Shown here in pieces: positions 57,450 to 64,000 of a stretch of 64,000 nucleotides of DNA. The first letter of the stretch is position 1; every line of letters starts with the position of its first letter. The notes under the pieces were generated by a model that was given only the letters and a program-made list of their open reading frames with translations, was not told where the DNA came from and did not search any database. Made by a program: the position numbers and the translations under genes. This DNA is from Streptomyces iranensis (lineage in GTDB: Bacteria > Actinomycetota > Actinomycetes > Streptomycetales > Streptomycetaceae), in contig NZ_JAGGLR010000013.1 of NCBI RefSeq assembly GCF_017874715.1, forward strand, positions 186,001 through 250,000. Reading direction: 5' to 3'.

Positions 57450-60296
57450 ATGACGTCACAACCCTTGAATACCTCGGTACCACAGGAAGACGCGGAGCCG
57501 AACTCGGTTGCCCGACTGTTGTTGCGGGCGGCGCGCGACCATGCCCATTCGGGGGTGCGCTATCTGGTCGGACCCGCTGCGAGTGAATCCGTGCGGCAGT
57601 CTTATCCGGAACTTCTGGAATCTGCGCTCGGGCTCCTCTCCGCACTCCGCGACCGGGGATTGCGGTCGCAGGACAAGGTGGCCCTGCTGCTGGACCGTCA
57701 GCCGGAATTCCTGACGGTCCTCTGGGCCTGTCTGCTGGGCGGCTTCGTGCCCTGCCCGATGGTGCCGATCTCCGGTGACCCGGCCCGCTGGGCGGCCCAA
57801 CTCGCCCATGTCAACGAGCTGTTGGACGGTCCGCTGCTGGTGACCACCGAGGCGACGCGGGCCGAGCTGCCCGAGGTGTCCGGGCTCGCGGTGGCCGTCG
57901 TGGAGGAGCTGCGGAAGGCCCAGGACGCCTCCGGCGCCGGGCGCGGGCAGCCGCCCGCCGTGCACTCCGCGGCCCCGGACGACCTCGCCCTGCTGGTACT
58001 GACCTCCGGCTCCACCGGGAATTCCAAAGCCGTCATGCTGACCCATGGAAATATCCTGGCGTCGATGGCCGGAAAGGCGGGAAAGCAGCGGCTCACGGCC
58101 GCCGACACCACCTTCAACTGGATTTCCTACGACCATGTGGCCGCGCTTCTGGAAGCGCATATGCTGCCGCTGTACGTGGGCGCCGAGCAATTGCATGCGG
58201 AAGCCGCGGTCATTCTCGAGGAGCCGCTGCGCTTCCTCCGGATCATATCCCGCCACAAGGTCACGATGACCTTTACGCCGAACTTCCTCCTCGGTCCGCT
58301 CAATTCGTCCGTCCATGAGATGGCGGAGGAGATATCGGCGGGCGGCGAAGGGCTCGATCTCAGCGCGCTGCGCCATATCGTAAGCGGCGGTGAGGCGAAT
58401 GTCGTCGCGACCGGCGAGGCATTCCTGGCGCATTACGCCCCGTACGGCCTGCGCGAGGTCGCGCTCTGGCCCGCCTTCGGCATGACGGAGACCTGCGCGG
58501 GCAGCATCTACAACCGCGCGTTCCCGGCCACCGACGCGGGCCAGGAGTTCGCCAACCTCGGCACCCCCGTCGAGGGGCTGCGGATCCGGGTCGCCGACGA
58601 CGACCACCGGGCGCTGCCCGCGGGCGAGATCGGCGAGCTGCAGCTCAGCGGCCCGATGATCACCCCTGGCTACTACAACAACGGCGAGGCCACCGAGGAA
58701 GCCTTCACCCCCGACGGCTGGTTCCGCAGCGGCGACCTGGGCCGGATCGACGAGGGCCGGCTGACCCTCGTCGGGCGCAGCAAGGACAGCGTCATCGTCA
58801 ATGGCGTCAACTACTTCAGCCATGAGATAGAGGCCGCCCTGGAGCAGCTCGACGATGTCGCCGGCGGCTATGTCGCGGCGTTCCCGACCCGCCGCCCCGG
58901 CAGCGACACCGAGCAGCTGGTCATCGCCGTCAGCCCCGAGCCGGCGGACGACGACGAGGCCGGGCTGCACCGCATGATCACCGCGGTGCGCTCCACCGTC
59001 GTGATCCACTGGGGCTTCCGGCCCTTCCTCATCCTGCCGCTGCCCAAGGACGCCTTCCCCAAGACCAGCCTCGGCAAGACGCTGCGCCGCCGGATGCGCC
59101 GGCGCCTGGAGTCCGGCGGGTACGACGACGTCATCGAGCGGTTCGCGGAGCTGACCACCCGCCGGCTCGGCGGCCACACCCCGCCCGAGGGGGAGACCGA
59201 GCGCATCCTCGCCGAGATCTACGCCGAGATGTTCGACACCACCGCGGAGCGGATCAGCGCCACCGCGAGCTTCTTCGATCTGGGCGGCACCTCGCTGGAC
59301 ATCCTGCGGCTGCGGCGCCAGGTCCACCGGCGCCTGGGGATCGCGGATCTGGCGGTCATCGCGGTGCTCACGGCGCCGTCGGTGCGGCAGCTCGCCGCCC
59401 GGCTCGACGGCGGCGGCGCGCCCGGCGCCGCGGTGTACGACCCGGTCGTACCGCTCCAGACCGGCGGCGAGAAGACCCCGCTGTTCTGCGTTCACCCCGG
59501 TGTCGGTGAGGTCCTGGTCTTCGTCAACCTCGCCAAGTACTTCGTCGGCGACCGGCCGTTCCACGCGCTGCGCGCCCGGGGCTTCAACGAGGGTGAGAAG
59601 CCCTTCACCAGCTTCGCGGAGATGGTGGAGTGCTATGTGGAGGCCATCCGCGCCCGCCAGCCGCACGGCCCCTACGCCATCGCCGGATACTCCTACGGCG
59701 GCGCCGTGGCCTTCGAGATCGCCAAGGCGCTCGAGGCCCAGGGCGAGCGGGTGGACTTCGTCGGCAGCTTCAACCTTCCGCCGCACATCAAGTACCGCAT
59801 GGACGAGCTCGACTTCATCGAGACCGCGACCAACCTCGCCTTCTTCCTCGACCTGATCAACAAGAAGCAGTCGCTCGACCTCCCCGCCGAGCTGCGCCCG
59901 CTGTCCCAGGAGGAGCAGCTGGCGCATCTGCTGCGGATCGCCCCGCGGACCCGGCTGGACGAACTCGACCTGGACCTGGACAAGTTCACCGCCTGGGCGG
60001 AGCTGGCTCATGGCCTCACCACCCTGGGCCGCGACTACCACCCCAGCGGCACCACCCGGTCCATGTCGGTCTTCTACGCGATCCCGCTGCGCGGCACCAA
60101 GGAGGACTGGCTGGCGAACGAGCTGCGCCGGTGGGACGACTACACGACCGAGCCCAACCGGTATCTGGACGTACCCGGTGAGCACTACACACTGATGGGC
60201 CCGCGGCATGTCGCGGCCTTCCAGGCGGTTCTGCGCAGAGAGCTCGACCGTGCGCTGGACGACGCCGACCGGGCCCGGACCGCGGGCCGGTCATAG
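57450..60296 (+). CDS. NRPS-like A-T-TE protein, putative polyporic-acid (p-terphenyl) synthetase
   Basis: This 948-residue protein has adenylation (about 20-560), thiolation (about 580-655) and thioesterase (about 675-940) domains but no condensation domain. Core motifs: A3 LTSGSTGNSKAVMLTH (185-200), SGDLGRI (427-433), A10 lysine Lys543 (KTSLGKTL), phosphopantetheine Ser615 (GGTSLDIL) and TE Ser748 (AGYSYGGAV) with His in GEHYTLMGP. The pocket segment WISYDHV (224-230) takes the place of the usual Asp region for amino acids, as in aryl-pyruvate-activating quinone synthetases (fungal AtrA, streptomycete EchA). It would join two phenylpyruvates to polyporic acid. ATG at 57450 begins the conserved part. 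Two coupled downstream genes support this role. Confidence 0.85.
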   Translation: MTSQPLNTSVPQEDAEPNSVARLLLRAARDHAHSGVRYLVGPAASESVRQSYPELLESALGLLSALRDRGLRSQDKVALLLDRQPEFLTVLWACLLGGFVPCPMVPISGDPARWAAQLAHVNELLDGPLLVTTEATRAELPEVSGLAVAVVEELRKAQDASGAGRGQPPAVHSAAPDDLALLVLTSGSTGNSKAVMLTHGNILASMAGKAGKQRLTAADTTFNWISYDHVAALLEAHMLPLYVGAEQLHAEAAVILEEPLRFLRIISRHKVTMTFTPNFLLGPLNSSVHEMAEEISAGGEGLDLSALRHIVSGGEANVVATGEAFLAHYAPYGLREVALWPAFGMTETCAGSIYNRAFPATDAGQEFANLGTPVEGLRIRVADDDHRALPAGEIGELQLSGPMITPGYYNNGEATEEAFTPDGWFRSGDLGRIDEGRLTLVGRSKDSVIVNGVNYFSHEIEAALEQLDDVAGGYVAAFPTRRPGSDTEQLVIAVSPEPADDDEAGLHRMITAVRSTVVIHWGFRPFLILPLPKDAFPKTSLGKTLRRRMRRRLESGGYDDVIERFAELTTRRLGGHTPPEGETERILAEIYAEMFDTTAERISATASFFDLGGTSLDILRLRRQVHRRLGIADLAVIAVLTAPSVRQLAARLDGGGAPGAAVYDPVVPLQTGGEKTPLFCVHPGVGEVLVFVNLAKYFVGDRPFHALRARGFNEGEKPFTSFAEMVECYVEAIRARQPHGPYAIAGYSYGGAVAFEIAKALEAQGERVDFVGSFNLPPHIKYRMDELDFIETATNLAFFLDLINKKQSLDLPAELRPLSQEEQLAHLLRIAPRTRLDELDLDLDKFTAWAELAHGLTTLGRDYHPSGTTRSMSVFYAIPLRGTKEDWLANELRRWDDYTTEPNRYLDVPGEHYTLMGPRHVAAFQAVLRRELDRALDDADRARTAGRS

Positions 60297-60340
60297 GCCC
60301 GTAAGGGTAGGCCCGTAAGGGTAGGCCCGTAAGGGCCGGA
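60297..60340 (+). repeat. 14-bp tandem repeat after the NRPS-like gene
   Basis: GGCCCGTAAGGGTA recurs three times (the last ending GGGCC), followed by a looser GGCCAGGCACA duplicate to about 60390. GGCCC and GGGCC ends could form small hairpins. Confidence 0.75.
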
Positions 60341-60403
60341 CACAAGGCCCCGCCAGGGCCAGGCACAGGACCCGACAGGGCCAGGCACAAGGAGAAGAGC
60401 AGG

Positions 60404-61327
60404 GTGGAAGGCAAGAAGATCCTGGTCACCGGCGGCACCGGGCAGGTCGCCCGGCCGGTGGCCGAGGCGCTGGCCGAGCGCAACGAGGTGTGGTGCCTGG
60501 GCCGGTTCGGCACCCCGGGTGTCGAGAAGGAGCTGAACGACCAGGGGATCACCACGTTCCGCTGGGACATGAACGACCCGCGCGAGGCGGCGTACGAGGG
60601 GCTGCCGGACGACTTCACCCATGTCTTCCACTCGGCGGTGCGCCGCGGTGAGGACGGCGACGTCAACGCGGCCATCGAGGTCAACTCGGTGGCCACCGGC
60701 CGGCTGATGTCCCACTGCCGGACGGCGGAGGCGTTCCTCTTCGTCTCCACCGGGGCGCTCTACAAGCGGCAGACCCTCGACCACGCCTACGCCGAGGACG
60801 ACCCCGTGGACGGAGTGGCCGACTGGCTGCCCGCCTACCCCGTGGGCAAGATCGCCGCGGAGGGCGCGGTACGGGCGTTCGCCCAGGTGCTGAACCTGCC
60901 GACGACCATCGCCCGGCTCAATATCGCCTACGGCCCCGGCGGCTACGGCGGGGTGCCGATGCTCTACTTCAAGCGGATGCTCGCGGGCGAGCCGATACCG
61001 GTGCCCATGGAGGGCCAGAACTGGTGCTCCCTCCTCCACACCGACGATCTCATCGCCCACGTTCCCCATCTGTGGCAGGCGGCGTCGGCCCCGGCCACGC
61101 TGGTCAACTGGGGCGGGGACGAGGCGGTCGGGATGACCGACTGCGTGCGCCATCTGGAGGAGCTCACCGGCGTCACCGCCCGGCTCGTCCCGAGCGAGGT
61201 CACCCGGGAGACGTACCACTTCGACCCCGCGAAGCGGCGGGAGATCACCGGCCCCTGCCGGGTGCCGTGGCGCGAGGGCGTACGGCGCACGCTCCAGGCG
61301 CTCCACCCCGAGTACCTTCCGTCTTAA
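60404..61327 (+). CDS. NAD(P)-dependent epimerase/dehydratase-family reductase, p-terphenyl pathway
   Basis: This 307-residue extended SDR has ILVTGGTGQVARPVAEAL (Rossmann loop, residues 6-23), Ser115-Thr116 (VSTGALY) and the catalytic Tyr145-Lys149 (YPVGK). It follows the A-T-TE gene by 107 bp. The second gene of the echoside/terfestatin type is a reductase acting on polyporic acid, and this protein fits that place; activity itself is inferred. GTG at 60404 follows AAGGAGAAG. Confidence 0.82.
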   Translation: MEGKKILVTGGTGQVARPVAEALAERNEVWCLGRFGTPGVEKELNDQGITTFRWDMNDPREAAYEGLPDDFTHVFHSAVRRGEDGDVNAAIEVNSVATGRLMSHCRTAEAFLFVSTGALYKRQTLDHAYAEDDPVDGVADWLPAYPVGKIAAEGAVRAFAQVLNLPTTIARLNIAYGPGGYGGVPMLYFKRMLAGEPIPVPMEGQNWCSLLHTDDLIAHVPHLWQAASAPATLVNWGGDEAVGMTDCVRHLEELTGVTARLVPSEVTRETYHFDPAKRREITGPCRVPWREGVRRTLQALHPEYLPS

Positions 61328-61364
61328 GCCGCGGCACACCGCCGTCTGAGGAGTGGCGACCACC

Positions 61365-61787
61365 ATGGCATCACCATCACCATCACCATCACCATCACCG
61401 AACATCGAGGCCATCCGCGCCTCCTACGCGGGCTTCCGCGACCGCGACATCGAGGGGATCCTCTCGGGCATGCACCCCGATGTGGAGTGGGTGCATCCGG
61501 AGGGGATGGCCAAGTACGGGCTCGGCGGCACCAAGCTGGGCCATGCGGGCATCAAGGAGTTCCTCGCCCATGTGCCGACCGTGCTGGGCGGGATGAAGCT
61601 CGCTCCCGAGGAGTTCATCGAACAGGGCGACCGGGTCGTGGTGTTCGGCACCCGTGAGGTGACCTCGCGGAGCGGTAGGACCGTGACGCTGGACTTCGTC
61701 CACTCGTGGACGATGCGGGACGGCAGGGCGACGAGGATGGAGGACATCTTCGACACGGTGGCGTTCCATGAACTGATCGAGAGCTGA
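61365..61787 (+). CDS. SnoaL/NTF2-like protein, putative p-terphenyl dehydratase
   Basis: This 140-residue cone-shaped NTF2-fold protein (IRASYAGFRDRDIEGILSGM, HPDVEWVHPEG, VVVFGTREVTSRSGR, DFVHSWTMRDGRATRMEDIF) resembles ketosteroid isomerase/SnoaL enzymes. In terfestatin biosynthesis a protein of this fold acts with the reductase to remove water. The N-terminus is a Ser-Pro run from a 6-bp microsatellite (CATCAC repeated). ATG at 61365 or GTG at 61353 (MATTMASP) may start it. The gene is 38 bp after the reductase stop. Confidence 0.8.
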   Translation: MASPSPSPSPSPNIEAIRASYAGFRDRDIEGILSGMHPDVEWVHPEGMAKYGLGGTKLGHAGIKEFLAHVPTVLGGMKLAPEEFIEQGDRVVVFGTREVTSRSGRTVTLDFVHSWTMRDGRATRMEDIFDTVAFHELIES

Positions 61788-61813
61788 TCGAGAGCTGAGC
61801 GAGAGCGACGAGC

Positions 61814-61864
61814 GCGGACGGCCGTCCGCCCCCCCGCCGGGAAGGCGCGGGGGCGGACGGCCGT
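61814..61864 (+). terminator. Strong terminator after the p-terphenyl core genes
   Basis: GACGGCCGTCCGCCCCC and GGGGGCGGACGGCCGTC form a 17-bp stem. Right after it (61866-61900) AGGTCTC is repeated five times, ending in the stop codon of the convergent nitroreductase gene. Confidence 0.88.
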
Positions 61865-61898
61865 CAGGTCTCAGGTCTCAGGTCTCAGGTCTCAGGTC

Positions 61899-62519
61899 TC
61901 AGACCGTACGGAAGACCTCTTCGTACTCCAGGCGCGGCAGCCGCCCCATCCAGGCGTCCGGACCCGGCTTGCCGATGTTGACCACACACACCGCCGCGTG
62001 CCGCCCGTCCTCGAAGAACTCCTTGGAGACGGCCGCGTGGTCGAAGCCGATCATGGGCCCGGCGGCGAGCCCCGCGGCGCGCACGCCCAGGATGAAGTAG
62101 CCCACCTGGAGCGCGGTGTTGAACCGCGCCGACCCCTCCCGGGCCTCCGGGTCGGCGAAGATCGCCTGCGGGTTCTCCATGAACGGCACCAGCCGCGGCA
62201 ACTCCTCATGGAAGTCCAGGTCAGCGGCGAGCACCGCCACCAGCGGGGCCTTGGCCGTCTTCTCCTGGTTCCGCCCCGTCATATGCGTCACCAGCCGGGC
62301 GCGCGCCTCCTCCGAGCGCACCAGCACCACTCGCAGCGGCTGCTGGTTCAGCGAGGTGGGGGCGTACTTGACCAGTTCGTGGATCGCGCGGAGCTGCTCG
62401 TCCGTCACCGGCTCATCGGTGAAGGTGTTGGCCGTACGGGCCTCCAGGAAGAGCTGCCGCTGCGCCTCCGGCGCCAGGGTGAGAGGGCCCAGGGCCTCAC
62501 TGTTCTCCGGTGCGCTCAT
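61899..62519 (-). CDS. Nitroreductase-family malonic-semialdehyde-reductase-like (RutE-type) enzyme
   Basis: This 206-residue flavoprotein has FLEARTANTFTDEPVTDEQL, the FMN motif KYAPTSLNQQPLRVVLV, and AAGLAAGPMIGFDHAAV, typical of the RutE/HadB group. Such enzymes reduce 3-oxopropanoate or quinone-type carbonyl substrates. It is divergent from a TetR gene; operator-like dyads lie between. It could be a tailoring or protective enzyme for quinone products of the adjacent cluster; this is inference. Confidence 0.85.
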   Translation of the reverse strand: MSAPENSEALGPLTLAPEAQRQLFLEARTANTFTDEPVTDEQLRAIHELVKYAPTSLNQQPLRVVLVRSEEARARLVTHMTGRNQEKTAKAPLVAVLAADLDFHEELPRLVPFMENPQAIFADPEAREGSARFNTALQVGYFILGVRAAGLAAGPMIGFDHAAVSKEFFEDGRHAAVCVVNIGKPGPDAWMGRLPRLEYEEVFRTV

Positions 62520-62573
62520 CGAGCTCTCCTTGTGAAGCGATGGTGAAACGACGTGATCCGCCGATGAATTAAT

Positions 62574-62627
62574 TGGACTGGACGGGCTAGTCCACTGCGG
62601 TAAACGAAGGCTAGACTCACAAGTCCA
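62574..62627. promoter_or_regulatory. Two TetR-type dyads between nitroreductase and TetR genes
   Basis: TGGACT-N9-AGTCCA (62574-62594) is a perfect dyad; TAGACT-CAC-AAGTCCA (62612-62627) is a second, related but closer-set site. They share the GGACT/AGTCC half-site and cover the divergent promoter. Confidence 0.6.
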
Positions 62628-62666
62628 TCGAGGGCAAGACCGGTTCGAAGCGAGGAGGTTGGGCCG

Positions 62667-63353
62667 TTGCGCACGGACAGCGGTCCCCGGCGCGGCGCGA
62701 CGGGACGGCCCGTGGGCCCCCAGCCCGCCAAGCGGCAGGCGATATTGGAGGCGGCGGTGGCCGTCTTCCTGCGCGAGGGGTACGACCGGGCGAGTGTGGA
62801 CGTCATCGCGGACGAGGCCCGCGTGTCCAAACAGACCGTCTACAACCACTTCGGCGACAAGGAGCGGCTGTTCATCGCCGCCGTCGAGGAGGAGCGGGAG
62901 CGAGTGGCGGCCGGTTTCGCCGCCGGTTCCCCGTACGCCCTCGGGCCGGACGGCGACGCCGCGGCCCCCGAGACGTACGACTCCGGCGACGCCCGCACCG
63001 CGCTGCTCGCCTTCGGCCACCGGGTGCTCGCCGTACTGCTCGACGCGAGGGCCTCCGCACTGCGCCGCCTGGTCATCGCCGAGGTCGCCCGCCACCCGTC
63101 GCTGCGCCCCGCGTGCGCGGAGGGAGAGCCCCAGCAACTGGTGAAGTACCTCGCCGAGATGCTCGGCCGGCGCACCGGCAGCGGTGAGCTGAGCGTGCCC
63201 GACCCGGCCACCGCCGCCCGCCAGTTCGTGGCCCTGATCATTCAACAGGGGCTCTACCAGTCGATGTACGGCACCCGCCCGCTCCCCGAGGACGAGGCCA
63301 CGGCCGTCTGCGAGAGCGCCGCCGACCTGCTCGTCCGTGCGTACCGCCCATGA
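62667..63353 (+). CDS. TetR-family regulator
   Basis: This 228-residue regulator has HTH at about residues 22-70 (AKRQAILEAAVAVFLREGYD, RASVDVIADEARVSKQTVYN). The C-domain is of the AefR-like type (TetR_C_7-like). TTG at 62667, after GAGGAGG, is the chosen start. It is divergent from the nitroreductase gene and probably represses it. Quinone or phenol ligands are possible given its neighbours. Confidence 0.86.
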   Translation: MRTDSGPRRGATGRPVGPQPAKRQAILEAAVAVFLREGYDRASVDVIADEARVSKQTVYNHFGDKERLFIAAVEEERERVAAGFAAGSPYALGPDGDAAAPETYDSGDARTALLAFGHRVLAVLLDARASALRRLVIAEVARHPSLRPACAEGEPQQLVKYLAEMLGRRTGSGELSVPDPATAARQFVALIIQQGLYQSMYGTRPLPEDEATAVCESAADLLVRAYRP

Positions 63354-63375
63354 AGCCCGAAGAGAGGTGCCACCC

Positions 63376-64000
63376 ATGCGGGTGAGCGTGCTCGGACCGC
63401 TGACACTCGGCCTCGGCGCCCGGTCCGGAGTGCCCAGCGCGATGAAGCCGCGCAAGGTGCTGTCCCTGCTGCTGCTCAACGCGGGCCGGATGGTGCCGGT
63501 GCAGTCGCTGATGGCCGAGCTGTGGGGCGATCAGCCGCCGCGCACCGGGCTGACCACGCTCCAGACGTACATCCTCCATCTGCGTAAGCTGCTCGCCGAG
63601 GGGCTGGGGATGTCGTCGGCCGCCGTCACCCGGGATGTGCTGCAGACCCGGCCCGGGGGGTACGCCATGGTGGTGAGTCCGGGCGAGCTCGACGTCCATG
63701 AGTACCGCGACCTCGTCGCCGAGGGCGAAGGCGCGCTGGAGGTCGGCGACGAACGGACGGCGGACACCTCCTTCCGGCGGGCGCTGGCCCTCTGGCAGGG
63801 CCCGGCCCTGGTCGACGTCACCCCGCACGGGCGACCGCTGCAGGCGGAGGTCGCCCGGCTGGAGCAGTCCCGGCTCACGGTCACCGAGCGCGGCATCGAG
63901 ACCCGGCTACGGCTCGGCAGCCATCTGGAGGTGCTGAGCGATCTCGCCTCGCTCGTCGTGGAGCACCGCTTCCACGAGGGGCTGCACGGTCAGTACATGC
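63376..64000 (+). CDS. SARP-family pathway activator (partial)
   Basis: This is the N-terminal 208 residues of a Streptomyces antibiotic regulatory protein: an OmpR-like winged helix (about 1-95: MRVSVLGPLTLGLGARSGVP, KPRKVLSLLLLNAGRMVPVQ, ELWGDQPP) and the start of the bacterial transcriptional activation domain (about 105 on: DVHEYRDLVAEGEGALEVGD). SARPs bind 11-bp-spaced direct repeats and switch on secondary-metabolite clusters. It follows the TetR gene by 22 bp. Its likely target is upstream of the NRPS-like gene, where such repeats are found. The window ends before the gene does. Confidence 0.92.
   Translation, partial: MRVSVLGPLTLGLGARSGVPSAMKPRKVLSLLLLNAGRMVPVQSLMAELWGDQPPRTGLTTLQTYILHLRKLLAEGLGMSSAAVTRDVLQTRPGGYAMVVSPGELDVHEYRDLVAEGEGALEVGDERTADTSFRRALALWQGPALVDVTPHGRPLQAEVARLEQSRLTVTERGIETRLRLGSHLEVLSDLASLVVEHRFHEGLHGQYM

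Noticed and set aside
57456..60209. 917-codon antisense frame over the A-T-TE gene
   Set aside because: Shadow frame; all catalytic motifs are on the plus strand.
61370..61400. Poly-His tag from a vector
   Set aside because: CATCAC repeats are in the wrong frame and embedded in genuine gene sequence; the protein reads Ser-Pro.

Overview
The window is high-GC actinobacterial chromosome, clearly Streptomyces. The codon pattern is strongly third-position GC, and marker genes include a DasR/DasABC amino-sugar system, WblE, a SigH/PrsH-type stress sigma pair, nickel superoxide dismutase with its SodX peptidase, snapalysin, and XRE/DUF397/ATPase genes. From memory, gene order from nrdB to the malic enzyme and zinc-type dehydrogenase follows the S. 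coelicolor SCO5225-SCO5262 stretch, with local insertions. The many GC-rich palindromic intergenic elements and a p-terphenyl-type cluster suggest the S. hygroscopicus/violaceusniger side of the genus; this placement is inference.

Layout. 1-3.5 kb: class I ribonucleotide reductase nrdAB (minus strand) behind a cobalamin riboswitch and two NrdR boxes. 3.5-12.3 kb: accessory genes (GNAT, a phage-like DUF1360 pair, a glycine-rich IPT/TIG protein, nitroreductase, ECF sigma/anti-sigma pair, XRE-DUF397 with a divergent ATPase, TetR with a divergent SDR behind a triple operator). 12.6-14.5 kb: MctP-like symporter with DUF3311. 14.7-21.6 kb: dasR, then divergent dasABC, a GH3 N-acetylglucosaminidase and a SIS-type glucosamine-6-P deaminase, with dre operators. 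21.8-28.6 kb: PdtaS-type kinase, wblE with a CRP-like site, diacylglycerol kinase, prsH-sigH, GNAT, UBP-type zinc finger. 28.6-47.6 kb: antiporter, amidase, a glutaminase gene cut short by a repeat, AraC, VOC, FabH-like enzyme, acid phosphatase, two STAS proteins, snapalysin with its LysR regulator, a large PAS-GAF-SpoIIE phosphatase, NmrA/TetR, an ASCH pair, sodN/sodX, CGNR, methyltransferase. 47.8-53.4 kb: polar amino-acid ABC transporter, malic enzyme, zinc-type oxidoreductase. 53.5-57.1 kb: ABM-domain protein, a large repeat field with an 18-unit tandem array, and a PadR/DUF4097 operon.

57.4-64 kb (runs off the end): a biosynthetic cluster. An adenylation-thiolation-thioesterase NRPS-like protein is followed by an NAD(P)-dependent epimerase-family reductase and a SnoaL/NTF2-like protein. 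This is the gene trio of echoside/terfestatin p-terphenyl pathways, in which two phenylpyruvates are joined to polyporic acid that is then reduced and dehydrated. A nitroreductase with a divergent TetR and a SARP activator follow. Three 6-bp repeats at exact 11-bp spacing sit 70-100 bp upstream of the first gene and look like the SARP target.

Repeats are a theme. At least five copies of a large palindromic intergenic element occur; one lies at the breakpoint of glsA and one contains the tandem array. A second dispersed repeat has two copies, and several genes carry in-frame micro- or minisatellites (LysR, ABM protein, SnoaL-like protein). No tRNA, rRNA, CRISPR array or intact insertion sequence was seen.
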